A DNA stretch of 64,000 nucleotides from JAWKTT01 sp041398965 (GTDB lineage: Bacteria > Planctomycetota > Planctomycetia > Planctomycetales > Planctomycetaceae), in assembly GCA_041398965.1 (NCBI GenBank), contig JAWKTT010000025.1, forward strand, positions 1 to 64,000, written 5' to 3'. Every line of letters starts with the position of its first letter. Position 1 is the stretch's first letter. The notes below the pieces were generated by a model. The model saw nothing but the letters and a program-made list of their open reading frames with translations. It ran no database searches and had not been told where the DNA came from. The translations under genes were made by a program, and so were the position numbers. Below are positions 44,014 to 53,673 of the stretch, in pieces.

Positions 44014-44982
44014 GTGCTGGCAGACAACCCGGAGTTGCAGGGGCCGTCGCTCCCCGATGCGGAGATCACCCCGGAGGACTGGCGACTCGTCTCGCTGGAG
44101 ATGCTCAAGCCGGACGGGGGACTGCTCCGCATTCAACTTCTACGGCCTGTTGACTGGCTGCTGGAGCAAGCCCTGCTGCTTGTGGAACAGACCGACGACC
44201 TTAACCTCCTGCGTCCCCGTCCGCTCACCGTCGCCATAAACGACGCCCCACTGGCGGATCTGTTGTTGGGGCGGGGGATTGAGTTGGACCTGCCGGAGCT
44301 TGGGGCGCAGGGAGAGGCTCAGGTGGTGGGGATCGCTCCTTGTCCGGAGCTGGAAGCAGCGGATGGACCTGGACGGCGGGTCATCACCGGGACGTTCCGA
44401 CACTCGGCTGGGAACGTGCTGAAGGTGACGATCGAGGGGGAATCGGAGCCGATGGGAGTGACGGCCAACCACCCATTCTGGAGTGCCGACCGGCAGGCGT
44501 TTGTGGCGGCGGGGGAGTTGCGAGTGGGCGAACATTTTCAACGGGCTGACGGCACCCTCACGCAAATCACCCGCCTCACCCCCCACCGCGGCCCTCCGGT
44601 CGAAGTCTTCAACCTAGAAATCGACACCGAACACGTCTACCATGTCGGGGTCCGTGGGGTGTTGGTGCATAATAGCTGTATCGGCCATGGCTATGGGATT
44701 TTCAACAACAAGACCGGTGAAGTTTTGAAGTTCGGGATCAGCCGCGCTAAGAACTTACTGACGAAGACTGGGCTGTCCGTCCGGGCGCAGAATCAACTCA
44801 CCGCGCTCGCCAGTAAGCTGGGAATTCCACGAAGCGATTTGAGTTCGGTGATCCTCCATGATAACTTCAAGAACGCAAAAGCGTTGTTTCAGTGGGAAAA
44901 GGAAACCGTCGGAATTTGGAGAGCTTTAAAACACAAGCTCACTGAAAACGTTCGCCCCATCGGCGTTAATCCATTCAAATAG
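44014..44982 (+). CDS. Partial Hint-domain polymorphic toxin with GIY-YIG-like C-terminal tip
   Basis: The frame is open from 43960 and has a GTG at 44014; from there it is 322 residues. Residues about 115-235 are the end of a Hint (intein-like) domain: GTFRHSAGNVLKV, VTANHPFWSADRQAF, ELRVGEHF, FNLEIDTEHVYHVGVRGVLV, ending in the splice-type VHNS. The usual first Hint block with its Cys is missing, as is any export or repeat region, so this looks like the detached tip of a larger toxin. The last ~90 residues read as a nuclease of GIY-YIG type: YGIFNNKTGEVLKFGIS, then Arg in SVRAQNQL and Glu in LFQWEKE. The toxic activity is inferred. It may be a silent recombination cassette. Confidence 0.72.
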   Translation: MLADNPELQGPSLPDAEITPEDWRLVSLEMLKPDGGLLRIQLLRPVDWLLEQALLLVEQTDDLNLLRPRPLTVAINDAPLADLLLGRGIELDLPELGAQGEAQVVGIAPCPELEAADGPGRRVITGTFRHSAGNVLKVTIEGESEPMGVTANHPFWSADRQAFVAAGELRVGEHFQRADGTLTQITRLTPHRGPPVEVFNLEIDTEHVYHVGVRGVLVHNSCIGHGYGIFNNKTGEVLKFGISRAKNLLTKTGLSVRAQNQLTALASKLGIPRSDLSSVILHDNFKNAKALFQWEKETVGIWRALKHKLTENVRPIGVNPFK

Positions 44983-45005
44983 CACCCGATACGATAGGTG
45001 ATGAC

Positions 45006-45677
45006 TTGTACCTAAGAGAGGTTGATTTTTCGGCGGATGATGAAATCGTAAATCGTCACAAAGGCGGCTTTGCACAACAGTTCTTTTTCGATTCCTATTG
45101 CATCTGCCTACCATACTCTAGCCTGATCAGATTGAAGATTCCGACAGTGGACGACTGGAAAATTTCCATCACCTTTTATGACACAGTGGTCGATGAACCA
45201 CCCATGTCGCGGTGTTTGCCAATTCGTACGCGATGGCCATTCGACTTTTCTCGATACGTAAGTGCCACGAACCTGGAGAAGAAGCGGATGATGTTGGAAG
45301 GGCTCCATGCCGCTTCACTTTGGGTGGCTGAGCAAATGTGCTGGAACACAGCACCGCTGCAGGCTGCTTACGAGACTCTCCTCAAAGCAGATTGCGAGTG
45401 GTCATATGTTTCTAAGAAACAATGGCTCTCTCCAGATCGAACACTTAAGGTTCGCGTGGCGGTTGACTTAGACATTCCGATGCACCATCTCATGCTGAAC
45501 GTGTATCAGCCACGTACCGAGAGCATCATCAAGCGAATTCCTTTACGATTGTTGCATCCGATTAATAGTCCCTCATACTTTAACGTTAAAAATGGACGTT
45601 GGGTGTCGAACGACCAGTTTGCATTTCAGGATGGGTACCACCCCGAGACATTTGTCGACTTCCCGCCACTTTCATGA
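45006..45677 (+). CDS. Unknown protein after the toxin gene, candidate immunity protein
   Basis: The best start is a TTG at 45006, 23 bases after the toxin stop, giving 223 residues. No ATG in frame precedes it. The protein is soluble, mixed alpha/beta and Trp/Tyr-rich, with no family I recognise. Position straight behind a toxin tip is where cognate immunity genes sit, so that is the leading guess. Base composition is AT-richer than the housekeeping genes, in line with transfer. The right-hand repeat begins about 35 bases after its stop. Confidence 0.6.
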   Translation: MYLREVDFSADDEIVNRHKGGFAQQFFFDSYCICLPYSSLIRLKIPTVDDWKISITFYDTVVDEPPMSRCLPIRTRWPFDFSRYVSATNLEKKRMMLEGLHAASLWVAEQMCWNTAPLQAAYETLLKADCEWSYVSKKQWLSPDRTLKVRVAVDLDIPMHHLMLNVYQPRTESIIKRIPLRLLHPINSPSYFNVKNGRWVSNDQFAFQDGYHPETFVDFPPLS

Positions 45678-45712
45678 GAGGAACGATCCCTTCAATGAAA
45701 TAGGTAATCGAA

Positions 45713-45866
45713 GGTCGGGCACCTGCCTGGCTTCCACGATTTGACGGCGGATATCGACTGACTGGCTTCGGTCCCCTTTTAGTTTTCAGGAAGTGACTTA
45801 CAGTCTAGCCGGGTCAGGTTTCCAAATGGCGTTGCTTGTGGTCGTGATCGATTGCAGGGGCGTGAC
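45713..45866 (+). repeat. ~150-bp direct repeat, right copy, bordering the toxin-like module
   Basis: This is the same sequence as 43294-43447, in the same orientation, with scattered differences and small indels. The pair encloses about 2.3 kb holding the three module genes. Confidence 0.8.
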
Positions 45867-45975
45867 ATAGGGAAACTGATCTACATGAACTGTGATGCGA
45901 TTGCGCAGTGTTTGAAGGCGATTTGTCCAGATGGATATTTCCCGTGCAACAAAGTTCGTCGTGGGGTGATCTGTG

Positions 45976-46491
45976 ATGACTGATAAGAATCCTCTTGCTA
46001 AAATCTGGGGCGTTGTGGCATGTCTCTCGCTGTGCGCTAACGTTCTGTTGCTCACAGAGTATCACAAGGAGACCCAGAGCCGACGTAGCCCGGAGGAGGA
46101 AATCGTCTCGATGTATGGGTTCAGGCATTTGGAGACGACTCGTCGGATTGAGACTCAATCGATGATGGTACGTATGGTCGGCTGGTATGCGAGTGAGATT
46201 GAAAAGAGTGGGCGACGCCTGTCTCCATATGAGAGCACTGGCATTTGGTATTTGACACTCTGTGAGCGCAGCACGTCCCTGAGCACTCCGCACTCGTGTA
46301 CTCCGGTCGATTTCTGGGGAGAGCCGATCATCGTGAGCATAACGTCCGATGGAGACAGTGCCTGCATTATCGCGACTAGCAGTGGCCCCAACCGAAAGAC
46401 TGGTCCGGGACTCGATGTCGACGATATCACAGTTACAGAGACAATTACTGTTCAGGGAGGTCTAAGGGAGCAGCCAAGTGAGTCGTCCTAG
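45976..46491 (+). CDS. Single-pass membrane protein with pseudopilin-like C-terminus
   Basis: The 171-residue protein (ATG at 45976; a GTG one codon earlier also fits) has one N-terminal membrane helix (about residues 9-28), a charged helical linker, and a C-terminal part reading DFWGEPIIVSI...ATSSGPNRKTGPGLDVDDI. That is the pattern of type II secretion GspG-type pseudopilin tails (DPWG...SxGPDG...DDI). The pilin cleavage site (GFTLxE) is absent, so it is not a normal pseudopilin. It lies just beyond the right-hand repeat of the toxin-like module. Confidence 0.6.
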   Translation: MTDKNPLAKIWGVVACLSLCANVLLLTEYHKETQSRRSPEEEIVSMYGFRHLETTRRIETQSMMVRMVGWYASEIEKSGRRLSPYESTGIWYLTLCERSTSLSTPHSCTPVDFWGEPIIVSITSDGDSACIIATSSGPNRKTGPGLDVDDITVTETITVQGGLREQPSESS

Positions 46492-46737
46492 TATCTTAGG
46501 ACGTGTCAAGCGAAGGACAATACTCCTTTCTTAATGATCGCGAATCCGCGGCTCGGGTGGCACTGGCGAAGCGGTCACTTTTTTGGGGGGGCCGCTGGCT
46601 AGAGCGGTGTTGAGTGGGGATGATCGGGGCGAGTTGGGGAGGTTTTGGTCAGAGGTTCACTTGATTGTGCCACGGGACTGGGGGAGTCAGTGGCACTTGA
46701 ATCGAAATCGATTGACAGTGCCACTCCGGCGGCCCGT

Positions 46738-49700
46738 TTACTCGCCGATGGCCGTCGATCCGATGCCATTCAGGGCGTCCTTCCGGAAGACCCAAGTGGG
46801 GATTGCTTCCTCGCTCGCCCAAGAGAGCGTCCGCCGAACCATCTGTTCGTCGAATTGCTGCTGCGCCCCTTTGTTTGGATCGATCTCGACAAATCCGAAC
46901 ACGGCGTTGGTATTGGTCCGAGAAGTTTCCCAAACCGTTTCCCCCCCCACTTCGAGGACCGACTTGAACTCAAGGGACTTCTTCTCATACGACAAGGTTT
47001 CGAACGAACCGATGCGGTCAAGCGTTTCGGTACCGAGTCCCTCTTTGGAAGTGCCGGTCAATGTCAGTTTGAAGTCGTTTCCACCGACCTCGAAACCGCG
47101 TTTGCGCAACAGGGCTGTCACGTTGCTCGTGATTGATTCCTGGTGAGGACCGGAAACGTGGACTGTTCCGGACATGCCCGAGGTCAGCGCCAATGGTGAC
47201 GTCAACTTCTGGCTGGCCAACTGCGTTCGGACCTGCTGACCTGGAATGGCGTACGGGGTCATGGAGAGCTGTTCTCCGCTGAGGGCGAGCAGAGCCCCTT
47301 CATGGGAATGAGTTCGGGGCAACCATGGTCGGCCACGGCTCGATGTGTATCGCCATGCCACCGCCTGCTGAGCAAGATCAATGACGTAATACGTCCCTCG
47401 CTGCAGCAACGTGACGTAATCTGTTCCATCCCACACCAGAGACTGGACATCGGTCGAGAAGGGGAGCGCAAACTCGGAAGCAATTTCCCCTTTCTGCAGG
47501 TTGACGACCGAAAACACTCTGCCCCCGATGACGCTTCGCACCAGGAGGAGTTGCGTCGTATCAGGTGAGAAGGCCGACGCGATGACATCTCCCACGCGAG
47601 GAATCGTCCCGCTCAGTTGTCCGTCCGAAACCTGAACGATGTGGTACTGGTCGCCATTTCCATACCCGACATACTGGCCGTCCGATGACCAGGCAACCCC
47701 CGAGGCCCGGCTCCCCTCAAAGAGCAGTTGGCGCTGCCGAACGTTGTACAAGCGAAATCGCCCATCCGGATCGAGCGCGACAGCCCGGTCATCTTGCACC
47801 AGGCTCCATTTCGCGTCGTCAGCCACGACTCCTTTTAGACTGCTGACCGGGGCGAGCGTCTCCGTCTCGTAAACGTAGACATAGCTCTCCTTTCCGGCCC
47901 CTCCACGCACGGCAAACGTCGATCCTTCCGGACTCCCGAGTACCGCAGCGACGGCAGCGGACGGCTGAATCAATCGTGACATCCCGCTGGAAAGGTTCAC
48001 AAGTTCCAGAATCTGATTTCCTTCTGTCCCCCCCAGAAGGAGCAACTGCGGCGTCTCGCGGCCCATAAGAGTGGCCTGCTGCCAGTCAACGCGATCGTGC
48101 AGAGTCACCGTTTTCATCGTGATGGGAGGTGCCTGCGACATGCCCCCTGTTTTCACTCCCCAAGCTACGGCAGGGGTCGAGTCGTCATGTGTCGCCTTCG
48201 ACGTGATGAGTTGCCTTGGCGGCACCACCAGCGGCGTTAATTCTGGTCGCTCATCAACCGACTTCGGTACGTCCGGTCTGACAATTGGATCGGCCTTACG
48301 TTGGGCCAGCTCGGCCAAGGGAATTTCTGCCAGTTCGAATACCCCTTCGCTCATTCCGTCGGACGTCAGATAATGACTGTTCCCGACCGTAATGCGGGAG
48401 CCACCGAGAACCGATCCCGGGGCCGAAATGTCCTTGAGAACGCGGCCATTCGTGGAATCGAGCAGGTATCGCTCAAATGCCAGCAGATGCTGACCATCGG
48501 CAAACCACTGCAAGGGGATTCCCTCCGGGGGTGCTCCCGCGCCTGCCAACCAGTGATCCGGCCAGGTCTCCTCCTTAACCAGCGCCCCGGTCGTCAGATC
48601 ATAAAGCAGGTACTTGCCCACCTTCAGGCCGCGGCCAAGCACGGCCAGTTGCTTCCCGTCGCGGGAAAACGCCATTGCCTGCACGGACAGCGGGGTCTCC
48701 GGCCTCCAGGTTGGCAAGACAATATGATCGGCCTCGGAACCCTCAACGAGGTCGAGAAAATAGATTGCCGGACTGCTGGATGCGGTCAGTTCCCGTGTCT
48801 CGGCACGGTTGCGAGAACGTTGATCAAAGTCGCTGAGCGGGGCCACCTTGGTCCGCACGACAGCGAGGTATCGTCCGCCGGGAGAGAATGCAATCGCTTC
48901 CTGATCCCGCAGATCGAATCCGCCCATTTCCTTTCCGTCTGGAATGGACCAGAGAAAGACCTTGCGCGGACTGCTGCTGAATCCCGAAACTTCTTTGAAC
49001 ATCCCAATGAGCCTGTCGTTCCTTGGAATCGCCAATCCTTCGATCGCTCCTTTGTCACCCGGACTGCCAGACTTGCGAATCGCGAGGTCAACGGCAAACT
49101 TGTCGGTCTTCGCGTCCCAGACACCGATCCCTCTCGCAAAGACACCCTGATCAACCGACCCGGCGAAATACCGGCCGTCCGGGCTTAACGCCACCAGACC
49201 CATATCCGCCTTCAACGACTTAATATTGAAGACGTCGTCCCCCTTGACGACATCCCAGATTCGGATATTTCCACCCTGCGACGTGATTTCCCCCAGAGCC
49301 ACCATGGGGCTGAAACTAACGGGCGTACAAACCGAACGGCTGCTCACCGGAGTCGCCCCCCGCGTAATTCGGAATTTCGCCGATGTCTTTTCCGGAGCCG
49401 AGGCGGCCGGCGATTCGGGTGGATCAGCTACGACTGACCAATCCCTCGGCGCCCGGTCGACGGCCGGCCGAGAGAACACCTCCCATTCCGTTTGCAGCAG
49501 CATCGCGCGAAGTTCCTCCGACTTCACGTCGTCGGGCTGGGTGAAACTGACCTTCACGGTCGAACTGGGCATCCCCTTCCCGGCATACAGGTTCCTTCCA
49601 TCTTCACGCACAGCCGTCTTATTCGCCGCCTGGTTATTGGCTGCCGGTTGACCCGCTGTTGCCCCAGCCCCCGGTGTCTCGACTGCTGCAGGTCGCCCAC

Positions 49701-49932
49701 TTGCTTCGCTCGCATTGGGCGTTGTTGTCGTAACACTGCTACCTTCTGCGGGTTTGGAGGAAGGACGCAACCACAACACCGCCCCAATGGCCACAATCAC
49801 TCCCAGAAACGCAGCACCAGCCGCCGAGCCCAGAATGATCCACAGAAGCTTGTTCCCGCCGTCATCTCCCGATTTCTGACTGCCACGACGGGCTGGCTGG
49901 GGCCGATTCTGGCGGCGACCTGGAGATGCCAT
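46738..49932 (-). CDS. Large single-pass membrane protein with WD40-like beta-propeller repeats
   Basis: The start at 49932 (MASPGRRQ, GGACAGAG upstream) gives 1064 residues. A basic Gln/Arg-rich N-terminus leads into one membrane helix (LLWIILGSAAGAAFLGVIVA), a Thr/Ala/Pro-rich linker, then a long outside part with many WD40/YVTN-like blades: IRIWDVVKGDDVFNI, ALSPDGRYFAGSVDQ, AIAFSPGGRYLAVVR, AFSRDGKQLAVLG, GVAWSSDGQYVGYG. A C-terminal domain of ~150 residues is not propeller-like. Such proteins are common in planctomycetes and probably scaffold other proteins; the partner is unknown. Confidence 0.85.
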   Translation of the reverse strand: MASPGRRQNRPQPARRGSQKSGDDGGNKLLWIILGSAAGAAFLGVIVAIGAVLWLRPSSKPAEGSSVTTTTPNASEASGRPAAVETPGAGATAGQPAANNQAANKTAVREDGRNLYAGKGMPSSTVKVSFTQPDDVKSEELRAMLLQTEWEVFSRPAVDRAPRDWSVVADPPESPAASAPEKTSAKFRITRGATPVSSRSVCTPVSFSPMVALGEITSQGGNIRIWDVVKGDDVFNIKSLKADMGLVALSPDGRYFAGSVDQGVFARGIGVWDAKTDKFAVDLAIRKSGSPGDKGAIEGLAIPRNDRLIGMFKEVSGFSSSPRKVFLWSIPDGKEMGGFDLRDQEAIAFSPGGRYLAVVRTKVAPLSDFDQRSRNRAETRELTASSSPAIYFLDLVEGSEADHIVLPTWRPETPLSVQAMAFSRDGKQLAVLGRGLKVGKYLLYDLTTGALVKEETWPDHWLAGAGAPPEGIPLQWFADGQHLLAFERYLLDSTNGRVLKDISAPGSVLGGSRITVGNSHYLTSDGMSEGVFELAEIPLAELAQRKADPIVRPDVPKSVDERPELTPLVVPPRQLITSKATHDDSTPAVAWGVKTGGMSQAPPITMKTVTLHDRVDWQQATLMGRETPQLLLLGGTEGNQILELVNLSSGMSRLIQPSAAVAAVLGSPEGSTFAVRGGAGKESYVYVYETETLAPVSSLKGVVADDAKWSLVQDDRAVALDPDGRFRLYNVRQRQLLFEGSRASGVAWSSDGQYVGYGNGDQYHIVQVSDGQLSGTIPRVGDVIASAFSPDTTQLLLVRSVIGGRVFSVVNLQKGEIASEFALPFSTDVQSLVWDGTDYVTLLQRGTYYVIDLAQQAVAWRYTSSRGRPWLPRTHSHEGALLALSGEQLSMTPYAIPGQQVRTQLASQKLTSPLALTSGMSGTVHVSGPHQESITSNVTALLRKRGFEVGGNDFKLTLTGTSKEGLGTETLDRIGSFETLSYEKKSLEFKSVLEVGGETVWETSRTNTNAVFGFVEIDPNKGAQQQFDEQMVRRTLSWASEEAIPTWVFRKDALNGIGSTAIGE

Positions 49933-50452
49933 GACTCTCTGTCCTTCGGCAAAAGATGACGGTTGAAGCAATCACCAGTCACGCCACCCGTCACGAGTCC
50001 GTGCTCCACGGAGCAGCCCCCAGGTCAGGGTGGATGCCCCTTGGCATGACAAAAGAGACTCTATCGGGAGACCGGGCTACAAATTAGGAGTGATTCCAAA
50101 CGGCCGCGCGGACTGGCGACCTGAGACGACATGCGAAGACCGCCGGAAAGCGGCCCCGCTTCAACGTATCCCGGACCGCTGGCAAATGCAAGCATTTGCC
50201 CAGTGAACGCAAGGGACTGTATCCGGACGGAATGCGGACGGACATCGCGGACGGCGAATCGACACACCGCTTCCCTTCCAGCAAGTTTCGACCCAGCCGA
50301 CGACGAATGCTTGAGAGTATTCTTGATACTCGGCTTCGCTAATCGCTCGATACACTCATGCATGACCCTCGCGAACCGGCACACTATTCGGTCGAATTGT
50401 GTGTGGGAGTTCGGAGGGATTGCATGCGGGTTGTGTTCGTGGGGACGGCTGC
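49933..50452. other. Intergenic region, no gene seen
   Basis: About 520 bases between the WD40-type gene and the end of the damaged pfp. A small hairpin (GAGTAT-tctt-g-ATACTC) lies near 50317-50333. No open frame here has convincing protein character. Confidence 0.5.
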
Positions 50453-51749
50453 TTACTTGCGGTCGGCCTGAGGGATGTAGAACTGAGTTTTGGCTGGCGA
50501 ACATCTTCGGGTGTCGAGTTGAGCGAGGCGGAGACGGCCGTCGATCATCAGGACGGAGACCCAGTTGTCGCCAATCAAGGGACGGGCGTACTTCACGAAC
50601 ATGTCACGTCAGTCCCGCGAGTGATCAACGTCGGGGAACTTGCGGTCGCTATGCAGCCACTTCTCAGAGAGCGCTGTCGTACTTGACGGTGTAGTTGTCC
50701 CAGTCGGTCCGGAGAATAGTCGACATGTAACCATGTTCGCCCGCAGCGGCGAGCAGAGCCGCTTTCTGACCGACAGCGTAGCCCAGTACGACTCTTCAAG
50801 TCACTGGTCGACGCGTACACCATGTCGTTCCCGCTGATGAGTTCCCGGCACGTTGCATCGGGCGGCCTTTGACTGCCAGCTTCTTGTCGTTGAAGGTGCG
50901 TTCGTCAACATCTGGGCGACGGTGATCTTGCTCGACCCGAGGTCGGATGCCCGAACGAATCGCGGACGAGGAAACTCTTCAAAGTCTCCAGTCCGTAATC
51001 GTCGAACCTTCACTGACGACGACCAGCGGCGACCCATCTTTGAGCAATGGTGTTACGATGTCATCGAAGATCTTGTCGATGGTGACTTCCCGTTCGGCGA
51101 GATAGATCAGCAGAGGCATCTCGCGGTACGGGTCGGCGAGACGGGCCGCCGCAGGGATGTACCCAATTTTCCGGCCCATTGCCTGCATCACAAGCACAGG
51201 GTCGGCAGGGGATGAACCCCGGTTTTCCTCGTTTGCCTGTTGGATGTAGTGAGCCCAGTATCGGGCCGTCGACCCGTACCCGGGGGTATGGTCGACCAGT
51301 TTGAATTCGCTGTCCCCGACGTCGTTGTCGATCGTCTTGGGTCCGCCGAGTCCGCAGACATCGAGGCCCCGTTCCCGAGCGATGTTAGCGACCGTGAACG
51401 CAGTGTGCATCGAGTCATTCCCGCCGACATAGCAGAAGTACCCGATGTCATGAGCCTTGAAGACCTCCATCAACCGATCGAAGTCTTCGGTTTGCTTCTC
51501 TTTGAGTTTGTAGCGACAGGTCCCAAACGACCCGGCTGCGGGGGTTGTTCGGAGAAGTGCGATCTCTTCGGCAGATTGCTTCGTGAGGTCGAGCAGTTCC
51601 TCCTTGAGCACACCTTCAATCCCGTGCCAACCGGCATATACCGTGCCGATTTCGTCCATTCGCTTCGCCGTTTCGACGATTCCGCGCACAGTGTTGTTGA
51701 TGACAGCCGAGGGTCCACCCGACTGGGCGACGATCATGTTTTTAGGCAT
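50453..51749 (-). pseudogene. pfp: Pyrophosphate-dependent 6-phosphofructokinase, frameshifted in its C-terminal part
   Basis: The N-terminal 256 residues (ATG at 51749, GGAAG upstream) are intact: AQSGGPSAVINNT, the GGNDSMHTA substrate loop, GGPKTIDNDV with the GGD-like site of PPi enzymes, and MGRKIGYIPAAAR. After SPLVVVSEGS the gene changes frame: GDFEEFPRPRF and SSKITVAQMLTN, then MVYASTSDL, then KAALLAAAGEHGYM through DNYTVKYDSAL, then an in-frame stop before MFVKYARPLIG, and the end FYIPQADRK at 50453. The total length fits an intact enzyme of about 430 residues. All damage lies between 50450 and 51010, as for a local patch of bad sequence or early decay. If functional, it would replace ATP-dependent phosphofructokinase in glycolysis. 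Confidence 0.88.
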
Positions 51750-52181
51750 GGATGAGCTTCCGAGGTCGAAGTCTGCGAAGAATCCGGGAGTTTGCGTACA
51801 GTCGATCACCCCACCCGGTCGAGTTGGCCGACCTGCGGATGATACCGGGGAGCGACAAAATTCCTAGTCGACGCCCACGAAAATCGCCTGTTGACCGACG
51901 TGCAGTCCTCTCGACAAGTGCTCCGACTCCCCCATGCGATTTGTGCCTCTCAATCCTTCAACCGGACGCTTTCTTGTTGCTCATCCCGTTCGTATCGGTC
52001 ACAATGAATCCCATGCTTCTGTTCTGATGCGTTAATTGAGGACGAACACAGTTCGGGGGTCGGCCGAAACGTCACCTCATGACCACAACGAGGAGGCCTT
52101 TGTCTGGTGAGTCGGCCGGGCACCTCCTGGACTCACGCTGCGTTGACAAATGATCGAGTGACTAACACTTGGGGATGACGA
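51750..52181. other. Divergent intergenic region, no gene seen
   Basis: About 430 bases between the start of pfp and the DUF1501 gene. It should hold both promoters. I see no repeat of the families found elsewhere in the window and no RNA gene. Confidence 0.5.
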
Positions 52182-53567
52182 ATGACTCACTCTCATCGAA
52201 AATCGGTTTCGCGGCGGACGCTGCTGCGTGTCGGAGGCTTGGGGTTTGCCGGATTGACTCTGTCGGGACTTCTGCGGGCGGAGGGAGAGCACGGGGGGAC
52301 CGGGCGGAGCATCATCAACATTCATCTCGACGGCGGGCCTCCGCAGCTGGATACCATCGACCCCAAGCCATTCGCGCCGGCCGAGCTTCGGGGCGAATTC
52401 TCCCCCATCGATACCGCGCTCTCCGGCGTGAAAATCTCCGAGTTGATGCCTCTCATTGCCCGACGAGCCGACGCCTTTGCGTTCATCCGCACGTTGGTCG
52501 GGTCTGTCGGTCAGCACGATGCGTTTCAATGTCAGTCGGGGTACTCGGCGAAGGACTTGCAATCGTTCGGCGGACGACCAGCAATCGGATCGGTGCTGAG
52601 TTCGCTGCTCGGGTCTCCCTCCGACGCAGCCCCCACATTTGTCGACCTCATGCAGGGGCGACCACTCGTCAGAAACAGTGCTCGTCCCGGTTTTCTCGGC
52701 CCCTCTCACCAACCTTTTCGCCCCGACCTCTCGTCGATGTTTGAACGCGAACTCGAAGCGGGCATGAAAGGAGAACTCGCCCGACTCGGGAGCGATCATC
52801 AACTCAGTCTCGAATTGGATGAGCGACTCACCTTGACGCGGCTGGATGATCGACGCAACTTGCTCGCCGGTTTAGACCGCATTCGTCGCGGGGTCGATCA
52901 CTCAGGGATGATGCAGGCGATGGACCAGTTTCAGGAACAGGCGACCGGAATTCTCACTTCCGGTCGATTGGCCGCTGCCCTCGATCTCTCGCAGGAAGAC
53001 CCCAGCATTCAAGCCCATTACATGGCTCCGACTCCGTCAGGCGGAACACAGTCAACAACCTCCGAGGGGCCCAACTTCCCGCTGAAGTTCCTCCTTGCCC
53101 GTCGTCTGATTCAAGCGGGGGTCCGCATGGTGAGCGTGTCCGTGAGCGACTTCGACACCCATAGTGATAACTTCTCCAGAATGCGACACCTGATGCCAAT
53201 GGTCGATCACGGACTGCATGCACTCGTCACCGATTTGGAACAACAGGGAATGCTCAACGACGTGGTCATCGTCGTTTGGGGGGAATTTGGCCGATCCCCT
53301 CGCGTCAACGCCAATGGCGGACGAGATCACTGGCCTGCCGTCGGACCTTGTTTGCTGGCTGGCGGGGGCTTGAAGACCGGTCAGGTGATTGGCGAAACCG
53401 ACCGCACCGCAGCCGCAGCGGTCAGTCGCCCCGTCCATTACAAGGATGTCTTCGCAACCCTGTATGAACGTCTCGGACTCGACGCCCGTCAACTCACCCT
53501 CATTGACCCCCAAGGCCGCCCACAGTATCTGCTCGACGCAGGAGACGTGATTTCGGAAGTCATCTAG
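52182..53567 (+). CDS. DUF1501 Tat-exported protein
   Basis: The 461-residue protein starts with a Tat signal (SRRTLLRVGGLGFAGLTLSG, about residues 9-28). The body matches the DUF1501 family, related to sulfatase/alkaline-phosphatase folds and very abundant in planctomycetes: NIHLDGGPPQLDTIDPKP, GSVGQHDAFQCQSGYS, FDTHSDNFSRMRHLMP, VVIVWGEFGRSPRVN and GGRDHWPAVGPCLLAGGG. The putative metal residues (Asp/His) are present. The substrate is unknown. The usual partner, a DUF1800 or cytochrome-type PSD/DUF1553 protein, is not adjacent. Confidence 0.92.
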   Translation: MTHSHRKSVSRRTLLRVGGLGFAGLTLSGLLRAEGEHGGTGRSIINIHLDGGPPQLDTIDPKPFAPAELRGEFSPIDTALSGVKISELMPLIARRADAFAFIRTLVGSVGQHDAFQCQSGYSAKDLQSFGGRPAIGSVLSSLLGSPSDAAPTFVDLMQGRPLVRNSARPGFLGPSHQPFRPDLSSMFERELEAGMKGELARLGSDHQLSLELDERLTLTRLDDRRNLLAGLDRIRRGVDHSGMMQAMDQFQEQATGILTSGRLAAALDLSQEDPSIQAHYMAPTPSGGTQSTTSEGPNFPLKFLLARRLIQAGVRMVSVSVSDFDTHSDNFSRMRHLMPMVDHGLHALVTDLEQQGMLNDVVIVVWGEFGRSPRVNANGGRDHWPAVGPCLLAGGGLKTGQVIGETDRTAAAAVSRPVHYKDVFATLYERLGLDARQLTLIDPQGRPQYLLDAGDVISEVI

Positions 53568-53673
53568 CTGAATAAACCAAAATCACGAAGTGCTTGACGT
53601 TGCTCACATGAGCCAGATAAAGTCATTCTACGTTCTAACGTCTCACTTCTCTTGGCGAATTTTCAGGTGCATC

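Noticed and set aside
52077..52802. 241-residue minus-strand open frame over the DUF1501 gene
   Set aside because: The plus-strand frame has a Tat signal and clear family motifs; the antisense frame has none.
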